Shown: piece by piece, positions 51,661 to 60,318 of the stretch
How the letters are laid out: each line of letters begins with the position of its first letter
Numbering within the stretch: the stretch's first letter is position 1
DNA from: Bacillus sp. RO2
GTDB taxonomy: Bacteria > Bacillota > Bacilli > Bacillales > Bacillaceae_I
NCBI RefSeq assembly: GCF_012911845.1
Contig: NZ_JAAXCU010000043.1
Location: forward strand, 62,001 to 126,000
Reading direction: 5' to 3'
DNA: 64,000 bases
Made by a program: the position numbers and the translations under genes
Notes under the pieces: model-generated
What the model was told of the DNA's origin: nothing
Database searches by the model: none
The model's input: only the letters and a program-made list of their open reading frames with translations

Positions 51661-52971
51661 GTGAGCGATGAGAAAAGCCTGGAAGAAAAAAAGAAAGAAG
51701 CCGCAGCAAAAGCAAAAGCTGCTGCACTCGCAAAACTAGAAGCGAAAAAGAAGATGGAAGCAAATGCTTCTGAAAATAAAGAAGAAGCACCACCTGCTGA
51801 AACACCAACTGGTGACGACGCAAAAGAACTAGCGAAAAAGAAAGCAGCAGCTGCAGCCAAAGCAAAGGCCGCTGCACTGGCTAAACAAAAAGCGAAAGAA
51901 CAAGCGTCCACAGAAGGCGAATCAACAGATACCACAGACGACGCAAAAGAACTAGCGAAAAAGAAAGCCGCAGCCGCAGCTAAAGCAAAAGCCGCAGCCG
52001 CAGCTAAAGCAAAAGCTGCTGCACTGGCCAAACAAAAAGCGAAAGAACAAGCGTCCACCGAAGCCGAAACTACAGAAACAACAGACGACGCGAAAGAACT
52101 AGCAAAGAAGAAAGCAGCAGCTGCGGCAAAAGCAAAGGCCGCTGCACTTGCCAAACTAAAACGCGATACTGGCGAAACACCTGCACCAGCAACCGATGGC
52201 GACGATGCCAAGGCCAAAGCCATCGCAGCAGCAAAAGCAAAAGCAGCAGCTGCAGCCAAGGCCAAAGCCGCTGCCCTAGCCAAACAACAACGAGACGGAG
52301 GGGCTTCAGGCGATACAGACCCTGCCTCCCCAGACCTCCAAGACGAAAAAGCCAAATCCATCGCAGCAGCGAAAGCAAAAGCAAAGGCAGCCGCAGCAGC
52401 AAAAGCGAAAGCCGCAACCGCCGCAAAAGCCAAAGGAGCTGCGTCCGGCACAACCGCCGACGCAACAACATCAGATACACCAGCAACACCATCACCAAAC
52501 CAGAAATACTTGGACAAATACGTAAAAGTAATCAACGACAACCTCGGGGAAAACACCTTGGAAGAAGCGTACATCAACGCGCTGTCCAAAGATGTTCCGA
52601 CGCTTGTCGCGAAACCTGAGAACTATTTTAAAGTGGCATCATTCCTGCGCTACAATGAGCAGCTGACGTTTGAATATTTGTCGGAGATGCACGGGACAGA
52701 CTTTGAGTCGCATATGGAGATCTACAACCATTTGTATTCTTATAAGAACAAGCAGTCCGTGGCATTGAAAGTGAAAATAGATCGGGAGAATCCTGTCATC
52801 CCGTCCATCCAGCCAATTTGGGAAGGGGCAAACTGGCCGGAGAGGGAGACATACGATCTTCTTGGCATTCAGTTTACAGGGCATCCGAATTTGACGCGCA
52901 TCATGATGCCGGATGATTGGGTCGGTTATCCGCTGCGCAAAGATTATGAGCCGTACGATGTGGAGGTGTAG
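51661..52971 (+). CDS. nuoC: NADH-quinone oxidoreductase subunit C with long Ala/Lys-rich extension
   Basis: Peripheral-arm subunit. Only residues ~281-436 are the NuoC domain ([14 protein letters not shown] ... [43 protein letters not shown]). The first ~280 residues are low complexity, almost all Ala, Lys, Glu, with a repeated unit [18 protein letters not shown] starting at residues 52, 93 and 142. The extension is predicted to be charged alpha-helix or disordered. It starts with GTG 51661, with AGGTGATC 7 bases upstream, two bases after nuoB. Similar but variable extensions exist in other Bacillus NuoC proteins. Confidence 0.94.
   Translation: MSDEKSLEEKKKEAAAKAKAAALAKLEAKKKMEANASENKEEAPPAETPTGDDAKELAKKKAAAAAKAKAAALAKQKAKEQASTEGESTDTTDDAKELAKKKAAAAAKAKAAAAAKAKAAALAKQKAKEQASTEAETTETTDDAKELAKKKAAAAAKAKAAALAKLKRDTGETPAPATDGDDAKAKAIAAAKAKAAAAAKAKAAALAKQQRDGGASGDTDPASPDLQDEKAKSIAAAKAKAKAAAAAKAKAATAAKAKGAASGTTADATTSDTPATPSPNQKYLDKYVKVINDNLGENTLEEAYINALSKDVPTLVAKPENYFKVASFLRYNEQLTFEYLSEMHGTDFESHMEIYNHLYSYKNKQSVALKVKIDRENPVIPSIQPIWEGANWPERETYDLLGIQFTGHPNLTRIMMPDDWVGYPLRKDYEPYDVEV
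51814..52200 (+). repeat. In-frame tandem repeats in nuoC
   Basis: Units begin at 51814, 51937 and 52084 (123 and 147 bases), each starting GACGACGC(A/G)AAAGAACTAGC. Within the units, GCAAAAGC-type codons iterate. Copy number is likely to vary between strains. Confidence 0.8.
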
Positions 52972-52974
52972 CAG

Positions 52975-54075
52975 ATGATTCGCACAGAGGAGATGCTACT
53001 GAATGTCGGACCACAGCATCCGAGTACCCACGGGGTGTTCCGACTTGTCATAAAAATCGATGGAGAAATCATCAAGGAAGCGACACCGGTCATTGGATAC
53101 CTTCACCGCGGTACCGAAAAGCTTGCGGAGAACCTCCAATACACGCAAATCATCCCATACACCGACCGGATGGATTACTTATCCGCCATGACCAACAACT
53201 ATGTTATCTGTCACGCGGTGGAAACGATGATGGAGCTAGAGATTCCAGAACGCGCAGAATACCTTCGCGTGCTTGCGATGGAGCTTGGGCGTGTTGCTAG
53301 TCACTTAGTTTGGTATGGTACATATTTACTTGATATTGGAGCGGTAAGTCCGTTCCTATATGCGTTCCGTGAGCGCGAAATGATTATCAATCTATTAAAT
53401 GAGCTGTCAGGAGCCCGTCTAACTTTCAACTACATGCGAGTCGGGGGCGTGAAGTGGGATGCGCCTGAGGGCTGGATCAAAAAAGTAGAAGAATTTGTTC
53501 CATATATGAGGGAGCAGCTGAAGGGCTACCATGACCTTGTGACAGGCAATGAAATTTTCATGAGCCGTGTGAAAGCGGTTGGCCGTTACACGAAGGAGGA
53601 TGCGTTTGCGTACTCCCTGAGTGGTGCAAACCTCAGATGTACCGGAGTGAAGTGGGATCTTCGTAAAGATGAGCCTTACTCCATCTATGATCGCTTTGAC
53701 TTTGACGTTCCAACACGTGAAGGCGGGGATGCATGGGCGCGTTACCACTGCCGCATGGAGGAAATCGAGGAATCCCTGAAGATCATCGAACAAGCTGTCG
53801 AACAATTCCCGCAAGAAGGCGAGATCATGGCAAAAGTGCCAAGGATCATCAAGGCGCCAAAGGGAGAGGCATATGTGCGCATCGAATCCCCGCGCGGTGA
53901 GATCGGCTGCTACATTGCCAGTGACGGAAAAAAAGAACCATATCGCTTAAAATTCCGCCGTCCGTCTTTTTACAACCTGCAGATCTTACCGAAACTTTTA
54001 GAAGGCGAAAACATGGCAAACCTGATCGCCATTTTAGGGGCAATTGATATTGTCCTCGGGGAGGTGGATGGCTAA
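52975..54075 (+). CDS. nuoD: NADH-quinone oxidoreductase subunit D
   Basis: Quinone-site subunit related to NiFe hydrogenase large subunit, 366 residues: LNVGPQHPSTHGVFRLV, GYLHRGTEKLAE, YTDRMDYL, MELGRVASHLVWYG and the C-terminal LIAILGAIDIVLGEVD. GGAGGTG is 6-7 bases before ATG 52975. The stop shares one base with nuoH. Confidence 0.96.
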   Translation: MIRTEEMLLNVGPQHPSTHGVFRLVIKIDGEIIKEATPVIGYLHRGTEKLAENLQYTQIIPYTDRMDYLSAMTNNYVICHAVETMMELEIPERAEYLRVLAMELGRVASHLVWYGTYLLDIGAVSPFLYAFREREMIINLLNELSGARLTFNYMRVGGVKWDAPEGWIKKVEEFVPYMREQLKGYHDLVTGNEIFMSRVKAVGRYTKEDAFAYSLSGANLRCTGVKWDLRKDEPYSIYDRFDFDVPTREGGDAWARYHCRMEEIEESLKIIEQAVEQFPQEGEIMAKVPRIIKAPKGEAYVRIESPRGEIGCYIASDGKKEPYRLKFRRPSFYNLQILPKLLEGENMANLIAILGAIDIVLGEVDG

Positions 54076-55085
54076 TGATGGAGAGCTTGTTGCATTCATC
54101 ACCATCCTGGACGAACTTTTTCATCTTTTTCGGATTGGCAACGGCCTTGCTTCTTGCCGTCCTTGGCTTTGTAACGTACGGAATTCTTGCCGAACGTAAA
54201 GTCATGGGCTTCATGCAGGGACGTATGGGACCGAATCAGGTCGGGGGCTCCTGGGGCTTGCTCCAGACAGTAGCCGACGTGTTGAAGCTTCTTATAAAAG
54301 AAGACACCATCCCGAAACTCGCGGACCGACCGTTATACATTATTGCACCAGTTATCGCCTTCACACCGGCGTTCATGGTGCTTGCCACCATCCCGTTCAC
54401 CGACCGCTTTCAATTTGCGGACATCGGGGTCGGCTTGCTCTACTACATCGCCATTTCCGGCATCACAACGGTTGGCGTCGTAGCGGCAGGGTGGGCATCA
54501 AACAACAAGTATTCGTTACTTGGAGGAATGCGTGCAGCGGCCCAGATGATTTCCTATGAAGTGCCGCTTGTCATGTCGGTAATCGGGGTTGTCCTCTTGG
54601 CAGGAAGCCTGAACTTAAACGAAATCGTTGCCGCTCAAAGCGAAACATTTTGGTTCATCATTCTGCAGCCGGTTGGATTCCTAATTTTCGTCATCGCTTC
54701 TGTCGCAGAGTTGAACCGTACACCATTTGACTTGCCAGAAGCAGAATCAGAGCTTGTCGCAGGGTACCATGTCGAATACTCCGGCTTCCGCTGGGCATTC
54801 TTCATGCTAGCAGAATATGTGTACCTGTTCGCGATGGCTTCCCTTACCACCGTCCTGTTCCTAGGCGGATGGCTGCCACCATTCGAGTTCCTCGGATTCA
54901 TCCCGAGTGCCGTCTGGTTCGCACTAAAATTCAGCGTAGTCGTATTCGTGCTCATCTGGATCCGTGTCACCTTCCCGCGTCTGCGTGCAGACCAACTTAT
55001 GGAATTCGGCTGGAAGGTATTGTTGCCGGTAGCACTAGCGAATATCTTTTTCTCAGCGATTATGAAGGAACTGTTTTTTAAATAG
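54075..55085 (+). CDS. nuoH: NADH-quinone oxidoreductase subunit H
   Basis: Membrane subunit linking quinone site and proton pumps, 336 residues with about eight helices. Conserved RMGPNQVGG, SVAELNRTPFDLPEAESELVAGYHVEYSG and the C-terminal RADQLMEFGWK are present. ATG 54075 overlaps the nuoD stop (TAATG); ATG 54078 is possible. GGGGAGGTGG lies upstream in nuoD. Confidence 0.96.
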   Translation: MMESLLHSSPSWTNFFIFFGLATALLLAVLGFVTYGILAERKVMGFMQGRMGPNQVGGSWGLLQTVADVLKLLIKEDTIPKLADRPLYIIAPVIAFTPAFMVLATIPFTDRFQFADIGVGLLYYIAISGITTVGVVAAGWASNNKYSLLGGMRAAAQMISYEVPLVMSVIGVVLLAGSLNLNEIVAAQSETFWFIILQPVGFLIFVIASVAELNRTPFDLPEAESELVAGYHVEYSGFRWAFFMLAEYVYLFAMASLTTVLFLGGWLPPFEFLGFIPSAVWFALKFSVVVFVLIWIRVTFPRLRADQLMEFGWKVLLPVALANIFFSAIMKELFFK

Positions 55086-55114
55086 GGGGAGAGTTTTGGG
55101 CATTAAATATATGA

Positions 55115-55250
55115 ATCGCCCGAAACTAGTGGAAAATCGCCCGTATTATTGAAAAGTCGCCCGAAACCAACGAGAAATCGCCCGTAAATCTGAAAAATCG
55201 GCGAAACCAACCGGGAATCGCCTGTAAAATCTAATTATCGCCCGATTCCC
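55115..55250. repeat. 20-21-nt phased array, word ATCGCCCG, inside the nuo operon (locus 5)
   Basis: ATCGCCCG or one/two-base variants begin at 55115, 55136, 55156, 55177, 55197, 55217 and 55237 (steps 21, 20, 21, 20, 20, 20). It fills most of the 233-base gap nuoH-nuoI, the largest nuo gap not due to the 130-bp element. Confidence 0.86.
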
Positions 55251-55318
55251 CAAATAGCTCGTATGACAGTTAGTCTCTTAATAAAAGAAAAGTAACGGAA
55301 GAATAGGGGTGAAGCGAA

Positions 55319-55738
55319 ATGCGCGGTCTTGCAAAAGGTTTAAAATATACCCTACAAAACTTAACGAAGAAAAAAGTAACCTATGATTACCCAAACGAAC
55401 CGCTTCCACTACCGGACCGGTTCCGCGGCATCCAGAAATTTTACCCGGAAAAGTGCATCGTCTGCAATCAGTGCTCCAACATCTGTCCGACAGACTGCAT
55501 CCAACTTACTGGAAAAAAACATCCGGATCCAACGAAAAAAGGGAAAATCATCGACACATACGATATCAACTTTGAAATTTGCATCCTCTGCGACCTCTGC
55601 ACAGAAGTCTGTCCGACAGAGGCCATCATCATGACCAACAACTTTGAGCTTGCCGAATACAGCCGCGATCGACTTTTCAAAGACCTGCAATGGCTCGACG
55701 AAAACGATACGAACATCAGAAGGGAGAATAAAGCATGA
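55319..55738 (+). CDS. nuoI: NADH-quinone oxidoreductase subunit I
   Basis: Carries two 4Fe-4S clusters (N6a/N6b): CIVCNQCSNICPTDC and CILCDLCTEVCPTEA in a 139-residue ferredoxin-like protein. AGGGGTGAAG precedes ATG 55319. The stop overlaps nuoJ (ATGA). In a complex lacking NuoEFG this would be the likely entry subunit for electrons from a ferredoxin-type donor (inference). Confidence 0.95.
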   Translation: MRGLAKGLKYTLQNLTKKKVTYDYPNEPLPLPDRFRGIQKFYPEKCIVCNQCSNICPTDCIQLTGKKHPDPTKKGKIIDTYDINFEICILCDLCTEVCPTEAIIMTNNFELAEYSRDRLFKDLQWLDENDTNIRRENKA

Positions 55739-56274
55739 CGATAACCGGTGAATTTATCGCATTTCTTTTCCTAGCAATCGCTGCGATCGCCGGTGGAGTG
55801 CTTATGCTGAACCTGACAAAGGTCGTTCACATGGTTGTAGCCCTAGTGTTCACCTTCATCAGCATCGCCGGCATTTACGTCATGCTCTCCGCTGAATTCG
55901 TAGCGGCCGTACAAATACTCATCTATTCTGGGGCCATCACCATTATTATGCTGTTCGGAATCATGCTGACCCGTCACAACGATGAATCCGAAACATCCGG
56001 ACTTGGCCGAAAAATATTTGTCGGCGCAGGGGTGCTCGGCTTTGCAGCAGTCATGTACTTCGGACTGTACAGCCTTGATCTTGGATCACAAGATTCAGCC
56101 GACCTGCATGTGAACAACACCGAACAGATTGGTGTAGCCATCTATTCAAAATATGTCATTCCATTTGAATTGACCTCCGTGATCCTGCTCGTAGCGCTTG
56201 TAGGAGCCATCATTTTGGCAAGACGAGATGACGAAGATGCGGATGTTGTAAAAGAGGAGGCGACCAAGGAATGA
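55735..56274 (+). CDS. nuoJ: NADH-quinone oxidoreductase subunit J
   Basis: Membrane subunit with five helices, 179 residues; conserved [28 protein letters not shown] 55735 overlaps the nuoI stop; its stop overlaps nuoK (ATGA). The C-terminal tail is acidic ([15 protein letters not shown]). Confidence 0.94.
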   Translation: MTITGEFIAFLFLAIAAIAGGVLMLNLTKVVHMVVALVFTFISIAGIYVMLSAEFVAAVQILIYSGAITIIMLFGIMLTRHNDESETSGLGRKIFVGAGVLGFAAVMYFGLYSLDLGSQDSADLHVNNTEQIGVAIYSKYVIPFELTSVILLVALVGAIILARRDDEDADVVKEEATKE

Positions 56275-56585
56275 GCGGAGTTCCATTATCAGCCTACCTG
56301 GTACTAGCACTTATTTTATTCTGTATCGGACTTTACGGTGCGCTCACCAAACGCAACACCGTCATCGTCCTGATCTGTATCGAACTCATGCTGAACGCCG
56401 TCAACATCAACCTTGTCGCATTCAGCAAATTCGGCATCGCACCGTCCATTACAGGGCAAGTATTCTCCCTGTTCACCATCACCGTCGCAGCAGCAGAAGC
56501 CGCAGTTGGCCTGGCTATCCTCATAGCCCTCTACCGCAACCGCCGCACCGTTAACATCGACGAAATGAATACGTTGAAGAACTAA
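56271..56585 (+). CDS. nuoK: NADH-quinone oxidoreductase subunit K
   Basis: Three-helix antiporter-like (MrpC-type) subunit, 104 residues, with [32 protein letters not shown] and the [17 protein letters not shown] end. The start overlaps the nuoJ stop by four bases. Confidence 0.95.
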   Translation: MSGVPLSAYLVLALILFCIGLYGALTKRNTVIVLICIELMLNAVNINLVAFSKFGIAPSITGQVFSLFTITVAAAEAAVGLAILIALYRNRRTVNIDEMNTLKN

Positions 56586-56907
56586 AACCTTTCCGTTGAT
56601 TCTAGTCTAGTGCGCAGAACATTAACGGTAATTAATGAATTTTATAAAAAAGATACTATGAATACAATTCCAGTTCCCCCTGATGATTGGAGTGCAAGGT
56701 GTGAGACTCCTGCGGGGGAGTAACGGTTGGTTGAGACCCCTGAAGCGTTGTGAGGAGGCTCAAGCACCGTCCCGCGGAAAGCGAACACTGGAACGGAAAT
56801 CAACAGGGAGTTATCGAATTACCAAACTAAATTCTACCTCCGCAGCCAGCTTGCACAAAAACGCAGCCACCAACACAAACCTGCGTAAAAGAAGGGGACT
56901 TGATACG
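56586..56907. other. 322-bp gap nuoK-nuoL holding palindromic element G
   Basis: Apart from element copy G (56676-56810) I see only AT-rich flanks and the nuoL ribosome binding site. The nuoL frame is open back to 56683 through the repeat, but has no start signal there. Confidence 0.7.
56676..56810. repeat. ~130-bp palindromic element, copy G (inside nuo operon)
   Basis: Left end CCCCCTGATGATTGGAGTGC, right end ACGGAAATCAACAGGGAG; internal GTGTGAGACTCCTGCGGGGG, GAGGAGGCTCAAGCACCGTC, CCGCGGAAAGCGAACACTGG. It would be part of the nuo mRNA. Confidence 0.85.
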
Positions 56908-58776
56908 ATGATGGAGAATGCCTGGATCATCCCGCTTTTTCCGCTGATCTCCTTTATCCTACTACTGCTTGTCGGCAAAAGAATGAAAGAATCGAGCGCA
57001 TTCCTCGGAATCGCACTCATTGCTCTATCACTCATCTTTTCCCTCACAGCACTATGGGAGCGGTTTTCAGCACCAACCTTCAAAGCCACATTCGACTGGC
57101 TCCAAATAGGAGACGTCGTACTGACGGCGGGATATGAAGTCAATCAATTAAACGCCTTGATGCTTGTCGTAGTATCACTTGTGAGCTTACTCGTACATAT
57201 TTATTCCAAAGGATACATGCATGGAGACGACCGTTTCCACGTGTTCTACGCCTATCTTGGCCTGTTTACCTTTGCCATGCTGGCACTTGTCATGTCACCA
57301 AACCTGCTTCAGCTCTATATTTTCTGGGAGCTTGTTGGAGTGGGATCATTCTTGCTCATCGGGTTCTATTTTTATAAAAATGAAGCAAAAGCCGCTGCCA
57401 AAAAAGCGTTCATCATGACACGTATCGGGGATGTCGGATTATTCATCGGGATCATCCTATTATTCTGGCAGGTCGGCAGCTTCGAATATGATGTTATTTT
57501 TGAAGCAGTCAATGCAGGAACAATATCTGCTGGAATGCTGACCCTCATTGCCATCCTTATTTTCATTGGGGCAATGGGAAAATCCGGTCAATTCCCATTA
57601 CATTCCTGGTTGCCTGATGCGATGGAAGGTCCAACACCAGTGTCCGCCCTCATCCACGCCGCAACGATGGTTGCAGCAGGGGTGTACTTGGTCGCGAGCC
57701 TGTTTCCACTGTTTAATGCGAGTGAAACAGCGCTTATGACGGTCGCAATCGTTGGTGCATTTACGGCTATTTTTGCGGCGTCTATTGGCCTTGTACAAAA
57801 AGATATTAAGAGAGTGCTAGCCTACTCCACCGTCAGTCAGCTCGGCTTCATGATGCTTGCTCTCGGATCGGCAGGCTATGTGGCAGGGGTTTTCCACCTC
57901 ACCACACACGCTTTCTTCAAAGCTTTGCTGTTTCTTGCAGCAGGAAGCGTCATCCATGCCGTCCACACGCAAAACATCGACGAGATGGGTGGACTTTGGA
58001 AAAAAATGCGCACCACTGGAATCTTATTTTTAATTGGAACCCTTGCGATCACAGGTGTTCCGTTGTTCTCCGGGTTCTTCAGTAAAGAGGAAATCCTCCT
58101 TGCTGCCTGGGTAAACGGAAATCCTTTTCTTTTCTTGCTAGCTCTGATTGCCGCATTTTTCACGGCATTCTATATGTTCCGTCTGTTCTTCTTAGTTTTC
58201 ACCGGGGAAGCACGCGGGGACCAGCGTCATGTTCATGAATCGCCATCCGTCATGACTATCCCAATGATCGTGCTTGGCGTCCTTGCCGTCGTGGCCGGTT
58301 ACATGAACACCCCTTGGTTCGGCCATTTTCTCGGAGACTGGCTGACAGAAGGGACCACTATGTATGGCGCGTCCCATATTAAGGGGCCAAAATGGATCAT
58401 GGCAGCTGCCATTCTTGTATCAGTTGCCGGAATCGGAATCGCCTACCTGATTTACTTCCGACGCTCGATTGCGCGCGAAACATTCAGTCAAGGTGTACCG
58501 CATCTTTACAGCATTTTACGCAACAAATACTTTGTCGATGAAATCTACATTATGACATTCGTCTACGGAACAAAAGTAATCAGCCTGTTCCTGAAGTACA
58601 TCGACGAGTTCCTTGTCCACGGAACGATGAAGGGGATTGCCGCGGCATCTCAACAAATCGGTAGACTAGGAGCGAAAGTACAGAACGGTCAAACCCAGAC
58701 ATACGGAGCAGTCGCGTTTGTAGGGCTCGCCATTCTCATCATCATTTTCGTCTTCACAGGGGGGTACATCGGATGA
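56908..58776 (+). CDS. nuoL: NADH-quinone oxidoreductase subunit L
   Basis: Distal proton-pumping subunit (MrpA/D-like), 622 residues with ~14-16 helices and a C-terminal lateral helix. Conserved FWELVGVGSFLLIGFY, GAMGKSGQFPLHSWLPDAMEGPTPVSALIHAATMV in outline, and TTHAFFKALLFLAAGSVIHA. ATG 56908 has AAGGGGA 9 bases upstream; ATG 56911 is an alternative. The stop overlaps nuoM (ATGA). Confidence 0.95.
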   Translation: MMENAWIIPLFPLISFILLLLVGKRMKESSAFLGIALIALSLIFSLTALWERFSAPTFKATFDWLQIGDVVLTAGYEVNQLNALMLVVVSLVSLLVHIYSKGYMHGDDRFHVFYAYLGLFTFAMLALVMSPNLLQLYIFWELVGVGSFLLIGFYFYKNEAKAAAKKAFIMTRIGDVGLFIGIILLFWQVGSFEYDVIFEAVNAGTISAGMLTLIAILIFIGAMGKSGQFPLHSWLPDAMEGPTPVSALIHAATMVAAGVYLVASLFPLFNASETALMTVAIVGAFTAIFAASIGLVQKDIKRVLAYSTVSQLGFMMLALGSAGYVAGVFHLTTHAFFKALLFLAAGSVIHAVHTQNIDEMGGLWKKMRTTGILFLIGTLAITGVPLFSGFFSKEEILLAAWVNGNPFLFLLALIAAFFTAFYMFRLFFLVFTGEARGDQRHVHESPSVMTIPMIVLGVLAVVAGYMNTPWFGHFLGDWLTEGTTMYGASHIKGPKWIMAAAILVSVAGIGIAYLIYFRRSIARETFSQGVPHLYSILRNKYFVDEIYIMTFVYGTKVISLFLKYIDEFLVHGTMKGIAAASQQIGRLGAKVQNGQTQTYGAVAFVGLAILIIIFVFTGGYIG

Positions 58777-60311
58777 ACAGCCTATTTCTGACAGCCTTAA
58801 TCTTTGCCCCTCTTTTAGGTATCTTGGTTCTTCTTTTTACACCAAAAACAAATGTGGAAGCCATTAAAATGGTTGGGTTCCTAGCTACCTTGCCGTCCTT
58901 GATCCTCGCGCTCATCGCTTTCTGGCAATACAAAGCGGGAGCGGGGCTTGAGCAGTACGCGGTGAAACTAGAGTGGATCACTTTTGGTAATAAAGATCTG
59001 ACCAAAGAAATTTACGGAGCTCAAGTCTATCAGCCGATTTCTTTCGAGCTTGGCATCAACGGCTTCTCGCTTGTCATGATATTACTGACGGCAGTGCTTT
59101 CGACCCTAGCAGCCATCGCAAGCATCCATATAAAAAAAGAATGGAAAGGCTATTTCATTCTCTTTCTACTTTTACAAATTGGAATGCTAGGGGTCTTTGC
59201 AGCGGAAAACCTGCTCTTATTCTTCTTTTTCTTTGAGCTCACCTTGATCCCGATGTTCTTCCTCATCGGTAAGTGGGGTTATTTTGAAAAAGAAAGTGCA
59301 GCCTACCGATTCCTTATCTACAACGGACTTGGTTCTGCCATTCTATTAATCGTTTTCGTTGTCCTTTTCACCAAAACAGGAACAATGAATATTGCGGAAA
59401 TAACGGCCATGTTCACCGGCAACAGCGACACCATGTTCCTTGGCGAAGTTTCAGATGACCTACGCATGGGACTGTTGATTGCATTGCTTGTGGCATTCGG
59501 GATTAAGTTGCCAATCGTGCCGCTTCACAGCTGGATGCTGAAGGTTCACGTGCAAGCACCGCCATCCATCGTCATGCTGCATGCCGGGGTTCTTTTGAAA
59601 ATAGGGGCATTCGGTCTCATCCGTTTCGGCGTTGGAATCTTCCCGGAACAATTCGACCAACTCGCTTTCATTCTAGCAATCTTGGGAGTTGTGAACCTCC
59701 TTTACGGAGCGTTCCTCGCACTCATCCAAACAGATTTCAAAATGGTGCTGGCCTACTCCAGTATCTCGCATATGGGAATCGTCCTGATCGGGCTTGCGGC
59801 CCTGAACGAAGCGGGAATCCAAGGCGCGATCTTCCAGGTGGTCTCCCACGGATTCATCGCAGCACTCTTGTTCTTTTTGATCGGAGTGATGTACGAACGC
59901 ACGAGCACGACCGAAATTGGCAAGCTTGGCGGTCTCGCAAAAGCAATGCCACTTACAGCCGGCTTCTTCCTTGTTGGCGCCATGGCCTCACTCGGCCTGC
60001 CAGGCATGTCCGGATTTGTCAGCGAATTCCTTGCCTTTATGGGACTTTTCAATGACATGCCAGTGGTCGCAGCAGTCGGAACACTCGGAATCATCTTAAC
60101 AGCGGCATACCTGCTTCGCGCCGTGCTCGGTATGACTTTTGGCACGAAAGCGGCAGGATATAGCGAGAAAGTAGTGGACCTGCGCGGGCTCGAATACATT
60201 CCCGTATTTGTCATGCTATTCTTCATCATCCTGATCGGAGTATACCCTAGCATTCTCGCACAACCGCTGCAAGACACCATTAACGCCATTATTTTAGGGA
60301 TAGGGGGGTGA
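58773..60311 (+). CDS. nuoM: NADH-quinone oxidoreductase subunit M
   Basis: Proton-pumping antiporter-like subunit, 512 residues, ~14 helices. Conserved FFFFELTLIPMFFLIG, LPIVPLHSWMLKVHVQAPPS, VLAYSSISHMG and ASLGLPGMSGFVSEFL. ATG 58773 overlaps the nuoL stop by four bases. Confidence 0.96.
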   Translation: MNSLFLTALIFAPLLGILVLLFTPKTNVEAIKMVGFLATLPSLILALIAFWQYKAGAGLEQYAVKLEWITFGNKDLTKEIYGAQVYQPISFELGINGFSLVMILLTAVLSTLAAIASIHIKKEWKGYFILFLLLQIGMLGVFAAENLLLFFFFFELTLIPMFFLIGKWGYFEKESAAYRFLIYNGLGSAILLIVFVVLFTKTGTMNIAEITAMFTGNSDTMFLGEVSDDLRMGLLIALLVAFGIKLPIVPLHSWMLKVHVQAPPSIVMLHAGVLLKIGAFGLIRFGVGIFPEQFDQLAFILAILGVVNLLYGAFLALIQTDFKMVLAYSSISHMGIVLIGLAALNEAGIQGAIFQVVSHGFIAALLFFLIGVMYERTSTTEIGKLGGLAKAMPLTAGFFLVGAMASLGLPGMSGFVSEFLAFMGLFNDMPVVAAVGTLGIILTAAYLLRAVLGMTFGTKAAGYSEKVVDLRGLEYIPVFVMLFFIILIGVYPSILAQPLQDTINAIILGIGG

Positions 60312-60318
60312 ACAGGAG

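Noticed and set aside
51600-52589. Long minus-strand open frame (329 codons) opposite nuoC
   Set aside because: It is the Ala/Phe/Ser-rich mirror of the Lys/Ala repeat region; low-complexity coding keeps the antisense frame open. No ribosome binding site and no recognisable domain.
56683-56907. N-terminal extension of NuoL
   Set aside because: The frame stays open through palindromic element G, but the translated part is repeat sequence; the ATG at 56908 has a proper binding site and the family N-terminus.
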